DNA from: Flectonema sp. DT1601
Lineage: Eukaryota; Euglenozoa; Diplonemea; Diplonemida; Diplonemidae
Direction of reading: 5' to 3'
Assembly (NCBI GenBank): GCA_964019425.1
Contig: OZ025798.1
Coordinates: 744,001-808,000 of the forward strand
Length of the DNA stretch: 64,000 nt
In this document: piece by piece, positions 9,501 to 18,549 of the stretch
Layout: each line of letters begins with the position of its first letter
Numbering within the stretch: position 1 is the first letter of the stretch
Translations under genes and position numbers: made by a program
Notes under the pieces: model-generated
What the model was told of the DNA's origin: nothing
Databases searched by the model: none
The model's input: the letters and a program-made list of their open reading frames with translations, nothing else

Positions 9501-10396
9501 AACACAACAAATTACAACAAAAACTCGACATCGCTGATGAAATCTTCTCAAAGGCAGCTGGTATCGATCCGACTCACTTACAAAGTATGTCGGGGTATGC
9601 TAAAACACTTGTTCTTAAAAAAGAATACGAATCGGCTGTAAAAATTATTCGCCAAGCACTAAAATACAACAAAGAAGAACCAATGCTTTATGCACAACTC
9701 GCTGAAGTATTACATCACCACTTTCCTTCTCAACATAAAGAAGCAGAGGCAGCTTATCGATCGGCAGCGAAATTTGGTTGTAAAACTGAACAAGCAAACC
9801 TACAGGGAAATCTTGCTTCGTTTTTGGTTCAAACTGGAGCAAGGGTTGCATCATTAACAGCGTTCCGTTCAGCGCTGGAGGCGGATCCAGATCATGCGAA
9901 TAATCTTTATAATGCGGCGTTGTTCTTAAAGATTGTTGGCAGGTCTCGTCTTGAACTCGAAACACGAAGTGCTGATGCTGACGTTCGCAAGGAACCAACG
10001 TTGTCGGTAATTGCCTACCGGCTGTTGAAAAGGTCTTCTGAGTTGGGTCACAGGAATGCAGATCGTGAGAGACATACTCTTCACTCGGCGTTGTTTTATT
10101 TTCATCCAAAACACGCTCATGCTGCTTCACATGGTCCTGCTGTGATCCCGGAGGGAATTGATCATTTGTTTGCTTCTAATATTCCTCGTGATATTCCAAC
10201 TGCTAATTATAAACATGTTTTGGGAGTTAAAAAACCTCGTCGTCGTTCTACCACCGCCACCACTACCACTACTACAACTGCCCCAAGCAAACGATCAGAA
10301 ACGACGTCGACAACAACGGGAAGACAAACTTCAACATCAGTTTTTACACAGTCAGCTTATTCTAGACGTACCTCTTCATCAAGAAGGGTGTCGTGA
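6551..10396 (+). CDS. Pseudokinase with C-terminal TPR-like repeats
   Basis: The 1,281-residue protein contains a protein-kinase fold at about residues 205-550. K226 in CFKLF stands for the VAIK lysine. The catalytic loop reads VHGLINGNTVLI (H420), without the HRD aspartate. The DFG position reads TGIE (439-442). APE (YQAPELLL) and the helix SDIYSIGCLLYKMLTG are kept. The domain is therefore probably catalytically inactive. A disordered insert after the lysine lobe contains a repeated SKFGSPR unit and an acidic run. From about residue 980 on, helical TPR-like repeats appear (EIFSKAAGIDPTHLQSMSGY, ALKYNKEEPMLYAQLAEVL, AFRSALEADPDHANNLYNAA). The tail is Thr/Ser-rich. A scaffold or signalling-platform role is inferred. 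The ATG is preceded by CAG at 6538. Confidence 0.8.
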   Translation: MENVVGSRGIDTPDSTRAWQRLGSIIHLIQQLQHEVCIGGDEVSRHATGLQQVSQSIKKDRFTISRNISDSTVLVAECTIAEVLESARKWQLSWKPPSGLMRQISVDWGYRIALALKPFGIPYVLYATNTTPVRSPLSRTARSPSVADAVFPISSSEPASMVIPSSPSKRAVTSEIKRKEAFMQIAMQRKNISVTGPLLSLSTDDETGWESHVGLLRNDSTQYCFKLFSDTTAAERLFRSELFTQLNLSYHPNIPNLVGWCYSTRGAMSSSFGSPRGSKFGSPRTSKFGSPRGSKFDSPKFANRSNRSVAFENEIGFSFSRKRTGRNKTLAPVSPSSPRESIAVGLPSSWDDDDDNDDEPFPFSTRLPQGPLLIFEHFDGPLDDVLQYRQLGKDAHRLVIAQVLRALIHIHASSPRGFVHGLINGNTVLIEPDGTTKLTGIETVLESDDADEPPKLLSETHSNPCYQAPELLLATGLVRPSSDIYSIGCLLYKMLTGCDPPLDPDNTSGVIQKAAGDGSIPTNWMAIIKKCVNSNPKERPTAADVLAMVENTIAVVEVEQPSPEITPQYELASDVSSEVVSPQSKARRDLKTELSLLGCDISSSADSSHASVSVTDDDSSSSISEFAATRPQKSLTIKTDFSTPKNVKKGLLFDRPVKSHQKRQPAGKSTPSRTKNQLRIVKEPQKAEKTRLPMTEGDPIETDIVGTEPLMRRVPVADLEEDEMELFYEAGELDKDDNWVLERKHRLLEIERLRNEIDTLDRERSIEPFGYKQHVVEKESAIEFRKLCDDKSQDATGILRENGGKYKGTAYADLSMAVWCQRTGATSDETHSYLEQAVKLAAENDAEPLSFLGFHFIDQYNAKIQQVETSFSILILNDNVIRLSSYNVDTLPPPGCTIKLPMVSDNLIWFVEQSIQGGVKITTREQLEERRRVLNKFMVREDCTDEEWNESEEILWKSGQAEIGQEFKHCGSWCEAEETIYDDQHNKLQQKLDIADEIFSKAAGIDPTHLQSMSGYAKTLVLKKEYESAVKIIRQALKYNKEEPMLYAQLAEVLHHHFPSQHKEAEAAYRSAAKFGCKTEQANLQGNLASFLVQTGARVASLTAFRSALEADPDHANNLYNAALFLKIVGRSRLELETRSADADVRKEPTLSVIAYRLLKRSSELGHRNADRERHTLHSALFYFHPKHAHAASHGPAVIPEGIDHLFASNIPRDIPTANYKHVLGVKKPRRRSTTATTTTTTTAPSKRSETTSTTTGRQTSTSVFTQSAYSRRTSSSRRVS

Positions 10397-10649
10397 GTAG
10401 CATTTAGTAGGAGTAGGCTTGCCAATTTCGTATCGTATCAAAGGTCCCCCCTTTCTTTTTTTCTTTTTTAAAAAATGTGTCAACACCCTTTTAGATTGTC
10501 ATCCCTCAGTGGGAAATTCCTTAATTTTTTGTATAATAAAAATATTCAGATAAGAGTTTTAGATTATTGTTAACAAACAATCCTTGGGATCCTTTTTTTG
10601 TTATTATTTTTTTATTGTCCGCAGGCATCTTTTAAACTTTATCATAATA

Positions 10650-12262
10650 ATGAAGTCCGCAAGACAAGCATCGAAGCAGGTTCTGGGAAGAAGAACCTAC
10701 GCGTCAGGTAAGGATATTAAGCATGGTATCGAAGCCAGAAGAGCTATGTTGGATGGAGTTGAGAAGTTGACTAAGGCTGTTGTTGTTACTTTGGGACCAA
10801 AGGGAAGGAATGTTATCATCCAGCAGCCATACGGATCACCAAAGATCACAAAGGATGGAGTCACCGTCGCCAAGGCCATCGAATTCGAGAACTCTTTCGA
10901 GAACTTGGGAGCTCAGTTGGTTAGACAGGTTGCTAACACCACCAATGACCTCGCTGGAGATGGTACCACCACATCAACTCTTCTGTCATGCGCTGTCTTC
11001 AAGGAGGGTTACAAGGCGGTTGCTACCGGAAGCAACCCAATGGACTTGAAGAGAGGTATGGACCTCGCCGTCAAGGAAGTCTTGGCCTCCCTCTCAGAGC
11101 AGTCAAAGCACATCACTACCAAGGAAGAGATCGCACAGGTTGCCACCATCTCCGCAAACGGAGATGAGGAAATTGGTCAGCTCATCAGCGACGCCATGGA
11201 GAAGGTTGGTAAGGAAGGAGTTATTACCGTAGCTGACGGTAAAACTCTTGAGAACGAGTTGGATGTTGTTGAGGGAATGTCATTTGAGAGAGGATTCGTC
11301 TCCCCATTCTTCGTCACCAACAACAAGACGCAGAAGGTTGAGTTCGACGACGCCTACGTACTCGTCAGCCAGCAGAAGATTTCATCGATCTCTTCGATCC
11401 TTCCTGCCCTTAACTTCATCGCTCAGTCAAACAAGCCTTTGATCATTGTTGCTGATGACATTGAAGGAGAGGCACTCACCACTCTTATCTACAACAAGAT
11501 CAATGGAAAGATTAAGGTCGCAGCAGTAAAGGCTCCAGGTTTTGGAGACAACAAGACTAACACCCTTCAGGACATCGCAATCTTCACTGGAGCCACCATG
11601 CTCAGTGAGGACGCTGGTACTACCATCAAGGACCCATCGGACTTCAACGAGTCGATGTTGGGACAGGCCAAGAAGGTTACTCTCACTAAGGATTCTACTA
11701 TCATGTTGTCAGGATCAGGTGCTGCTGAGTCCGTTCAGGAGAGATGTGATCTCCTCAAGGAGTTGATTGACGCTGAAACATCTGACTACTCGAGAGAGAA
11801 GCTTCAGGANNNNNNNNNNNNNNNNNNNNNNNNNNNNNNNNNNNNNNNNNNNNNNNNNNNNNNNNNNNNNNNNNNNNNNNNNNNNNNNNNNNNNNNNNNN
11901 NNNNNNNNNNNNNNNNNNNNNNNNNNNNNNNNNNNNNNNNNNNNNNNNNNNNNNNNNNNNNNNNNNNNNNNNNNNNNNNNNNNNNNNNNNNNNNNNNNNN
12001 NNNNNNNNNTGAGAGAGTTATTACTGAGAAGAAGGAAGGATTCGGATACGATGCACAGAACGACAAGTATGGTGACATGTTCAAGGCAGGAATCATTGAT
12101 CCAACTAAGGTTGTTAGATGCTGCATTGTTGACGCCGCGTCTGTCGCGTCATTATTGACCACCACTGAGGCTGCTATCTGTGACCTTCCAAAGCCTGACG
12201 CTCCTGCTGGAGGAGGAATGGGAGGTATGGGTGGTATGGGAGGAATGGGAGGTATGATGTAA
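10650..12262 (+). CDS. HSP60: Mitochondrial chaperonin HSP60 (contains an assembly gap)
   Basis: This is the group I chaperonin that folds proteins in the mitochondrial matrix. The N-terminus [20 protein letters not shown] looks like a targeting presequence. It is followed by [29 protein letters not shown], the ATP-site [12 protein letters not shown] and the apical segment [15 protein letters not shown]. The sequence stops at REKLQ, where 200 N replace part of the equatorial/intermediate region. It resumes at [20 protein letters not shown] and ends with the GGM repeats ([10 protein letters not shown]) typical of mitochondrial HSP60. The frames on the two sides of the gap do not match a 200-base spacing, and family length suggests that nearer 350 bases are missing. 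A CAG at 10624 precedes the ATG. Confidence 0.97.
11810..12009. other. Assembly gap (200 N)
   Basis: Exactly 200 N lie inside HSP60. The round number and the frame mismatch across it indicate a placeholder and not a measured length. Confidence 0.99.
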
Positions 12263-13019
12263 ATGTGACCTTTTCATCCATTTTCGATTATTCCTATCTC
12301 GAAACCAGGAAAGTTTATATGTGTGTTTTTTACGAAATAAGTTGATCTTGCTACTTACTCTTTTTTTTTGGTTTTACAAACTTATGATCTGCCTTAGTGC
12401 AGTGCAGTTATTATTTTTTTAAGTGGCAGTAGTTATCCAGACTGGGAAAGGTTATAAAGTATGGCATCTTTAGCTTGCTTTTTTTTGAAATAAGTTTTAT
12501 TTCCCTTTCATATTTTTTTTTTTTTTTTGTATTTTTTTTCGCTTTCAGAAATAGTAGTGGGGAAATCAAAAAAAAAACGAAATTATCAGAAAAAAAGAAG
12601 AAAAAGAAAAAAAAAAAGAAGAAGAAAAAGTCTATTCACGCACTGCTGTGCGGCATTGCTGTTGACGTTCATACTAAGGCGAAGCAAAATAAATAATCAG
12701 CTCTCACTCCCAAGTTTCCAGCTCCTCTCGTGTTCTTTTCTTATTTGACTTACAAAAGGAAAAGGTAAAACAGAAAAAACGAATTTCCCCCTTCGAATAA
12801 TTGGATTTAATGGTCTGGATTGCCACCTGTTGATTATCTACTGAAATCATATTATTGGAATTATGTTATATTTTATTTTATTGGTTGACAGTTGGAAATA
12901 TATGACAAGAAACAAGTTGGGATGATTTTCTAAATTATTATTATTATTTTTTTATTTACTTCGTGGTATAAAATCTATTTTCCTCTATCAGATCAGTTTT
13001 TTTTGGACCAAAAAACAAA
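12263..13019. other. Intergenic region upstream of RPS23
   Basis: No gene is supported here. The region contains an A/G-rich stretch near 12570-12630 and T-runs. A TATAAAA at 12967-12973, about 47 nt before the RPS23 ATG, could be a core promoter element. CAG sites follow at 12989-12991 and 12994-12996. The TATA call is weak in such AT-rich DNA. Confidence 0.4.
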
Positions 13020-13517
13020 ATGGGAAAGCCACGTGGTATTAACACAGCTCGTAAGTTGAAGACCAGAAGAAGAACCCAGAAGTGGGCAGACAAGGACTGG
13101 AAAAAGGCTCACTTGTCAGTCTCCATCAAGGCTAACGTCTTTGGAGGATCTTCCCACGTTAAGGGAATTGTTTTGGAGAAGATTGGTGTTGAAGCCAAGC
13201 AGCCTAACTCTGCCATCCGTAAGTGCGTTCGTGTTCAGTTGATCAAGAACGGAAAGAAGATCTTGGCCTTCGTACCAAACGATGGTTGCCTTCACTTCGT
13301 TGAGGAGAACGACGAAGTCCTCGTCGCTGGTCTCGGTCGTTCCGGTCACGCTGTCGGTGATATTCCGGGAGTTCGTTTCAAGGTTTGTATTTATTCTTAG
13401 CCGATGTGTTAATATACTATCTACAATCATAAACATTTCAAAAAACAGATCAGCAAGGTTTCCGGAGTAGGTCTATTTGCCCTGTACCGTGAGAAGAAGG
13501 AAAAGCCACGTTCCTAG
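13020..13517 (+). CDS. RPS23: Cytosolic 40S ribosomal protein uS12 (RPS23), two exons
   Basis: This protein of the ribosomal decoding centre begins [20 protein letters not shown] and contains [20 protein letters not shown] with the hydroxylated-proline loop. Exon 1 is 13020-13382, the GT-AG intron is 13383-13448 (66 bp) and exon 2 is 13449-13517. The spliced product has 143 residues, the usual eukaryotic length, and ends [13 protein letters not shown] as in other eukaryotes. Reading through the intron gives a premature stop, which confirms splicing. This gene is a good calibration for intron size and borders in this genome. Confidence 0.98.
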
Positions 13518-13676
13518 ATCAGAAGTGAAGGAATCGGTCTTTCCCTCACTGTTGTCTTTTCTATTTAGTCCAGAATAGCATCTGTCAGGAAAAAAAAAAA
13601 AAAAAAATTGATTGCTTCTTGTATATTGTTCTTTTTTTTAAACTTAATACTTCTTCTCCAGGGAAAAAAAAAAAAA

Positions 13677-14663
13677 ATGGATCTCAGAATACCGACCACT
13701 GATGAGTTAAAGTCTGCTCACGAAATTATTAAATCTGGAAACGGATGTCTTGCTGTTAGTGAGACCCCGCTAATAAAGTGTAATTTCAATACTCAACCCG
13801 ACCGTGAGATTTATCTAAAATTAGAGGTCTTGACTGAAATTGGAAGCTTCAAGATAAGAGGAGCTGGATACGCTTTATCAAAAATAAAGAGTTCTAAGAT
13901 CTGTAGTTGTTCAGCAGGTAATATGGGACAAGGGATTGCTTATCAATGTAAGCAATTACAGAAGACTTGTACGATCATTGTTCCAGACTCTGCTCCGGAA
14001 ATTAAAATTAATGCGATGAAGAATTTAGGAGCGACAGTTGTCAAAGTCACCTATGACGTCTGGTGGAGTATAATGGAAACAGAACAATGTGAGGAATACG
14101 CTCCTGGGCACACATTCATTCATCCGTGTGTTGATCAAGATGTTCTTACGGGAAATGGTACAGTCGGGTTGGAAATACTCTCTCAAATGAATGGGGACGT
14201 CGATTATATTTTTGCTCCATTCGGTGGTGGCTCTTTATCATGTGGAACAGCCTCAGCTGTAGGAACTGCAGCGAAGGTTATCGCAGTTGAACCAGAAACA
14301 GCCGCACCGCTTAATGAATTACTCCATCGGGGTACTGTACTTCCTGAGTCTTCATTCACTCCAACCTTCATTGACGGAGCTGGTGGTAAAAGAGTTTTCG
14401 ATCGAATGTGGCCAGTCTGTTCAAAAGTATTAGAAAGCGCTACTAAAGTCACTGTCGCTGATACAAAGCGTGCTGTAAAACTTCTTCATCAGAAACAAAA
14501 GATTGTAGCTGAAGGTGCAGGTGCCCTCTCTGTTGCTGCAGCCCTAAGCTGTCCACTTCCTCCTAAAGAGGATGGTTCAAAATATAAAATAGTAGCAATC
14601 GTATCTGGTGGTCACATAGATACTTCTGTCTTACTAGATATCCTTAATGATCCTTCTGTGTGA
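13677..14663 (+). CDS. PLP-dependent threonine dehydratase / serine racemase family enzyme
   Basis: The 328-residue protein is a fold-type II pyridoxal-phosphate enzyme. The Schiff-base lysine is K59 in GSFKIRGAGYAL. The segment CSAGNMGQGIAYQC corresponds to the SAGNHGQG substrate/cofactor loop, FGGGSLSCG to the phosphate-binding glycine loop, and EGAGALSVAAAL to the C-terminal signature. It has no C-terminal ACT regulatory domain, which favours a catabolic dehydratase or serine racemase over biosynthetic IlvA. The usual N-H in SAGNH is N-M here. The gene starts right after TTCTCCAG (13661) and a GG-A13 leader. Dehydration of L-Ser/L-Thr is likely; racemase activity cannot be excluded. Confidence 0.9.
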   Translation: MDLRIPTTDELKSAHEIIKSGNGCLAVSETPLIKCNFNTQPDREIYLKLEVLTEIGSFKIRGAGYALSKIKSSKICSCSAGNMGQGIAYQCKQLQKTCTIIVPDSAPEIKINAMKNLGATVVKVTYDVWWSIMETEQCEEYAPGHTFIHPCVDQDVLTGNGTVGLEILSQMNGDVDYIFAPFGGGSLSCGTASAVGTAAKVIAVEPETAAPLNELLHRGTVLPESSFTPTFIDGAGGKRVFDRMWPVCSKVLESATKVTVADTKRAVKLLHQKQKIVAEGAGALSVAAALSCPLPPKEDGSKYKIVAIVSGGHIDTSVLLDILNDPSV

Positions 14664-14785
14664 AGTACTGTAACCTCCTTTACACTGTGAGTGCTTTCTA
14701 AGAGTGGAGTCTTCTCGATATGGATTGTTGATATTTCTTAACATCATTTTTATTGTACAGCTACACTTATACACGGGAGGGAATT

Positions 14786-15871
14786 ATGCAATATGGGAAT
14801 TCGGTACAACACCACCACCACCACCACCACCATCACCACCATCACCACCATCAACATCATGTTGGAAAGAACGTAAAGGTACATCATGTGAACAGAGGAA
14901 CAAACCTTCATAACTTGAATAGAAAGGATGGAAGTGTGGGATTGGCTACTAAAGGAGCAGCGTGTGCCTGTTCAAAGAGTAACAGTGCGAGTGATGTTGG
15001 TGTTCTCTCGAGTACGAAGGCAGCATCGATTCTAAAGAAAGCAGCTGACTCGTCATCTGATGTTCACATGACTGACGTCACAAAAGCACTCCAATCGGAT
15101 TTAAAAAAGTTTCAACAACACGAAGTGAAGTTGAATTCTAAAGTTGCTGCTATTGAGCATCCCGTAATTAATATAAATCACCATCACCGTCATCATCAAC
15201 AGTCTAGTGCGGTGGTTAAAGATCTCGCGGCTGGTTTATTAGATAGCAACATGCCCACAAGTACTCAACTGAAGGCAGCTAAAGTGGATTCAACAATAGC
15301 AAGAAAAAGAGATGTACTTCACTCAGAAGTTCATCACAAACACTTTTCTAATATAAAACAAAATCTCGATTCTGAAATGAGGAATTTAAAAATTGAAAAT
15401 TGTAAAGTGAAGGATGGCCCTGGCTGTCATCACCTCCTTCACAAAGCTAAGGAACTCGACACTTCATTAAAGGCGAATGTACTTCCCATAAGAGAATGTA
15501 ACGTAATTGATAGTAAAGTAAATGTTAAAGGTAAGTCACACCATGTGAATACAAGACAATGTGTTCCAAATACGTCTGCGGGTGACTCAAACTCGCTTGA
15601 TGTTTCTCTTTCAGCAGTTCCAAAAATAAAATCACTCAGTACGGATCTACAAGCTACTCTACCAGGGACTCACACGATTCCTTCACATGTTAATGTACCA
15701 GACTATAAGCTTCAGATATCGGGATTGAAACTACAAAATGCAGAGCTTCAATCACAAGTCAATTCACTTACTTTTGCTAATAAAGATTTGCAACATGAGT
15801 TGGATAAAACGTGTTTACATACTGTTGAGGGTGTGTTTGATGTTTGTTCAAAAAGAGGGGGAAGTTTATAA
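14786..15871 (+). CDS. His-rich, low-complexity protein, function unknown
   Basis: The 361-residue protein begins MQYGNSVQ and then has 14 consecutive His, a Gln and two more His, encoded mainly by CAC/CAT repeats. The rest is Lys/Ser/Asn-rich, with further His clusters (NINHHHRHHQQS, GCHHLLHKAKEL) and scattered Cys. A short predicted coiled coil near the end contains LQISGLKLQNAELQSQVNSL. No signal peptide or enzyme motif is visible. Metal binding through the His clusters is possible but only inferred. I chose the ATG at 14786 because TATTGTACAG ending at 14760 looks like a 3' splice site 25 nt upstream. The CAC repeat also produces a proline run in another frame, which I disregard. Confidence 0.65.
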   Translation: MQYGNSVQHHHHHHHHHHHHHHQHHVGKNVKVHHVNRGTNLHNLNRKDGSVGLATKGAACACSKSNSASDVGVLSSTKAASILKKAADSSSDVHMTDVTKALQSDLKKFQQHEVKLNSKVAAIEHPVININHHHRHHQQSSAVVKDLAAGLLDSNMPTSTQLKAAKVDSTIARKRDVLHSEVHHKHFSNIKQNLDSEMRNLKIENCKVKDGPGCHHLLHKAKELDTSLKANVLPIRECNVIDSKVNVKGKSHHVNTRQCVPNTSAGDSNSLDVSLSAVPKIKSLSTDLQATLPGTHTIPSHVNVPDYKLQISGLKLQNAELQSQVNSLTFANKDLQHELDKTCLHTVEGVFDVCSKRGGSL

Positions 15872-16069
15872 AGAAAAGGATCCTATCTATTGGAGTCGAG
15901 AACTTTACACCAGCTTCAGTAGATTCCTACAAAAGCAAAAAAAAAAAAAAAAAAAAAATCGCTCGCAATGTTACCATTTTCGTTGTAATTACAATCGACT
16001 GGATTTAAAATTATTTTTCTTCCTTCCTAAGAAAAGGGTTTTCTAAGATAAAATGAGTCGTTGGGTGAA

Positions 16070-16100
<31 letters not shown>

Positions 16101-16159
16101 GATAATTATCAACTTTTTTTCACAGGAAAAAAAAAAAAAAAAAAAAAAAACTTCTGGTC

Positions 16160-16447
16160 ATGAATTCCCAACCCGCTAAAATCGTCATCATAGGTGACGG
16201 AGCGGTGGGTAAGACTACATTGCTTTGGAGATGGGCAAAGAAAGAATTTAAACCGGATCATGAACCAACTGTATTTGAAAACTATAAAACATCTGTACCA
16301 GTTTCTGGTCCTCAGGGTGATCGGCAATTGAAGCTTACACTATGGGACACTGGTGGTCAGGAGCCATTTGATAAGTTAAGGCAATTGAGTTATCCAGGAA
16401 CTCATGTATGGGTTTTTTAAATTGTTTTTTATAAGGGAAATGATTGG

Positions 16448-16480
<33 letters not shown>

Positions 16481-16867
16481 AGATTTTCCTCGTCTGTTTT
16501 GCTATTGACAATAGACTGTCGTATGAGAACATTAGACAAACGTGGATACCCGAGATTAAGTCTCAACTCACCTCAACAACAAAAATTATTCTTGTTGGAA
16601 CAAAAGTCGATCTACGCACCACTGACGGTGGCTCAGTTGTTGAAAGTGAAGGAAAAGCCCTAGCTGAAAGCATTAAAGCCGACGCATATGTTGAGTGTTC
16701 AGCTAAAAACGAAGTAAACGTAAAAAAAGTATTCGATGAGTCAGTTAGAGCCTATTTAAAACAACAAACTCAGGTATGTATTTATCAGCAGGAACTTATG
16801 ACCACGAACACGATCAAAATAAATAAAACAGCCGCCTAAAAAGAATGGCCCTTGTGTAATACTTTAG
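16160..16867 (+). CDS. Rho-family small GTPase with CAAX tail, three exons
   Basis: Exons 16160-16405, 16483-16773 and 16832-16867 join in frame to 190 residues, the normal Rho/Rac/Cdc42 length. The motifs are GDGAVGKTT (P-loop), EPTVFENY (switch I), WDTGGQEPFDKLR (switch II), GTKVDLR (base recognition) and ECSAKN. The last exon adds PPKKNGPCVIL, a polybasic CAAX box whose final Leu predicts geranylgeranylation and membrane anchoring. Introns are 77 bp (with a long A-run before its AG) and 58 bp. Switch II has DTGGQE where most Rho proteins have DTAGQE, which could slow hydrolysis. The leader between CAG (16125) and ATG is G plus 24 A and ten other bases. The role is probably actin or polarity control. 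Confidence 0.95.
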
Positions 16868-17646
16868 ATTACCAGAGTGGAACCAATTACCATCTCTGTG
16901 TCACATTCCCCTTCAACTGATGATAGATTGAGGGATCTGTGAAGGTTTTACTCGACGGAAAAAGCACGATAGCAGGCAACAGCCCATTAATCGGCAAAGA
17001 ACAGAGATAGATTTATTTTTGCTTTCTTTTGATCATGATTGCGGTTATTCTGATATTATTTATTATGGTGCGGTGCGATTCATCTACTAAAAGGGCTTAC
17101 CTTTAACATTCACATAGCCATTCCATTCCATAAATGAACCGATTTTTTGTGGTAAGGCGTGTGTGTTGTCCGCAGGTATCTACTCTGAAGCGAAAGAATG
17201 GTTGTGACTGTTGCAGGGTGGCTCAACCCAGCAGCGAATCGAGGGGACGGGGGTTTTCTCTGTATCCTTATTTTTTTGTGCTTGCGAGGGGTGAGGTAGC
17301 ATTCTTTCCCTTGCCCCTTGTCCGGCAAATAGCAAAAAAAAGAGGAGGGGAAAAAAATAGAATAAAAAAAAAAAAAAAAAAAAAAAAAAGAAAAAAAAAG
17401 AAGAAAAAGATATCCCGTACCCCCTTTGCAATGACATGTAAAAGAACGTTCTTTGTACTTCAATACAGGGAGTAGAAGCTTGCCCCTCTTTCCCAACCCG
17501 GCCTGTTTGTTTGATCTGTTCACATACCCGTGTGGTTTAAAACCAAACTTTTCGCTCATGTTCGCACCTCCTGCCCCCTTTTCCTTACTTTTCAAGGGTG
17601 ATAATACTGTGTGTTTGCTATGCTGTGTGTGTGTTGTGAATGTTTG

Positions 17647-17681
<35 letters not shown>

Positions 17682-18549
17682 TTTATTTTATTCGATTCCT
17701 TTTATTCCCGAACTCGCCCACCCTTACCCACCCTCCCCAAAAGCACCAAATGAAAAAAAAAGAAAAGTGACGGAGTACGTCAAACAACTATTGATAAAGT
17801 TACTAAACAAGTTCCCTATTTTCAATGTAGAAGTGACCATCATGTTGAGGAGGTACACATGCTCTGTACTGTAGACTACTAGTTCACAGTCCGTTTTATT
17901 TTTCCCCTTTTTCTTGTGGTAAAAAACTCATGTGTATATTTTGTATTTTTTTTGCTGCTTCGGTGATTGAACAAAGAGAATCCAAACAGCGAGGGGGAAA
18001 AAAAGAAAAAAAAAAAAAGAAAAATGTTAAGAATGAGACCTATCTTAATTCTCACACACTTGGCATTAACGGTCTGGTGAAGTGATGGTTTCAGCATCGC
18101 TTAGAATGACTAAGTGAATAATAAAAGGCTAATTATAAAGGAGGAGGGTTATTTGGTGTGCTATTTTTGACCAACAACAAAATACATTCCTCCACGTGTC
18201 ACAAACAAAGTATACGAAACCAGGATAAAGAAAACGGTGGTTTTTAGTTGTTGTTTTTTTTTACATATATTTTTTTATTTTCCCTTCCCCGATTTTTTCT
18301 TTTTTTTTTTCTCATCGACTTACTCTCTCCAACAGCATTGCCAAAACAGACTTATGTGTTTCGATATATTCATTTATTTTGAGATATGAAAAAAAAAAAA
18401 TTATTATTATCTTCTCCAAAACAGCATTTTCTAACACCCCTAGCGCGCCCGACTTACTTAACTTGGAGGTCAGAGTCAAACCTAACTTTCTTTGACCCGA
18501 GTTCCCCTATCTTGCGACTACACATAGCCCTATCCTATCGTACAATAAA
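16868..18549. other. Intergenic region, 1.7 kb, no gene recognised
   Basis: This spacer contains A-runs (17366-17400), a T-run (17649-17678) and a locally less AT-rich patch at 17150-17340. I see no tRNA, rRNA or protein-like frame that I trust. Acceptor-like CAG sites end at 18335 and 18424, upstream of the giant gene. Confidence 0.5.

Noticed and set aside
14704-14913. Frame with a proline run and an apparent signal peptide
   Set aside because: It is the CAC-repeat of the His-rich gene read in another frame and crosses a likely 3' splice site.
17160-17260. Less AT-rich patch with AAGCGAAAGAATGG, faintly like an LSU stretch
   Set aside because: Only a few bases agree, and neighbouring conserved LSU sequence is missing.
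17110-17595. 161-codon minus-strand frame
   Set aside because: It runs through an A/T homopolymer, has no recognisable domain, and would be the only minus-strand protein gene.
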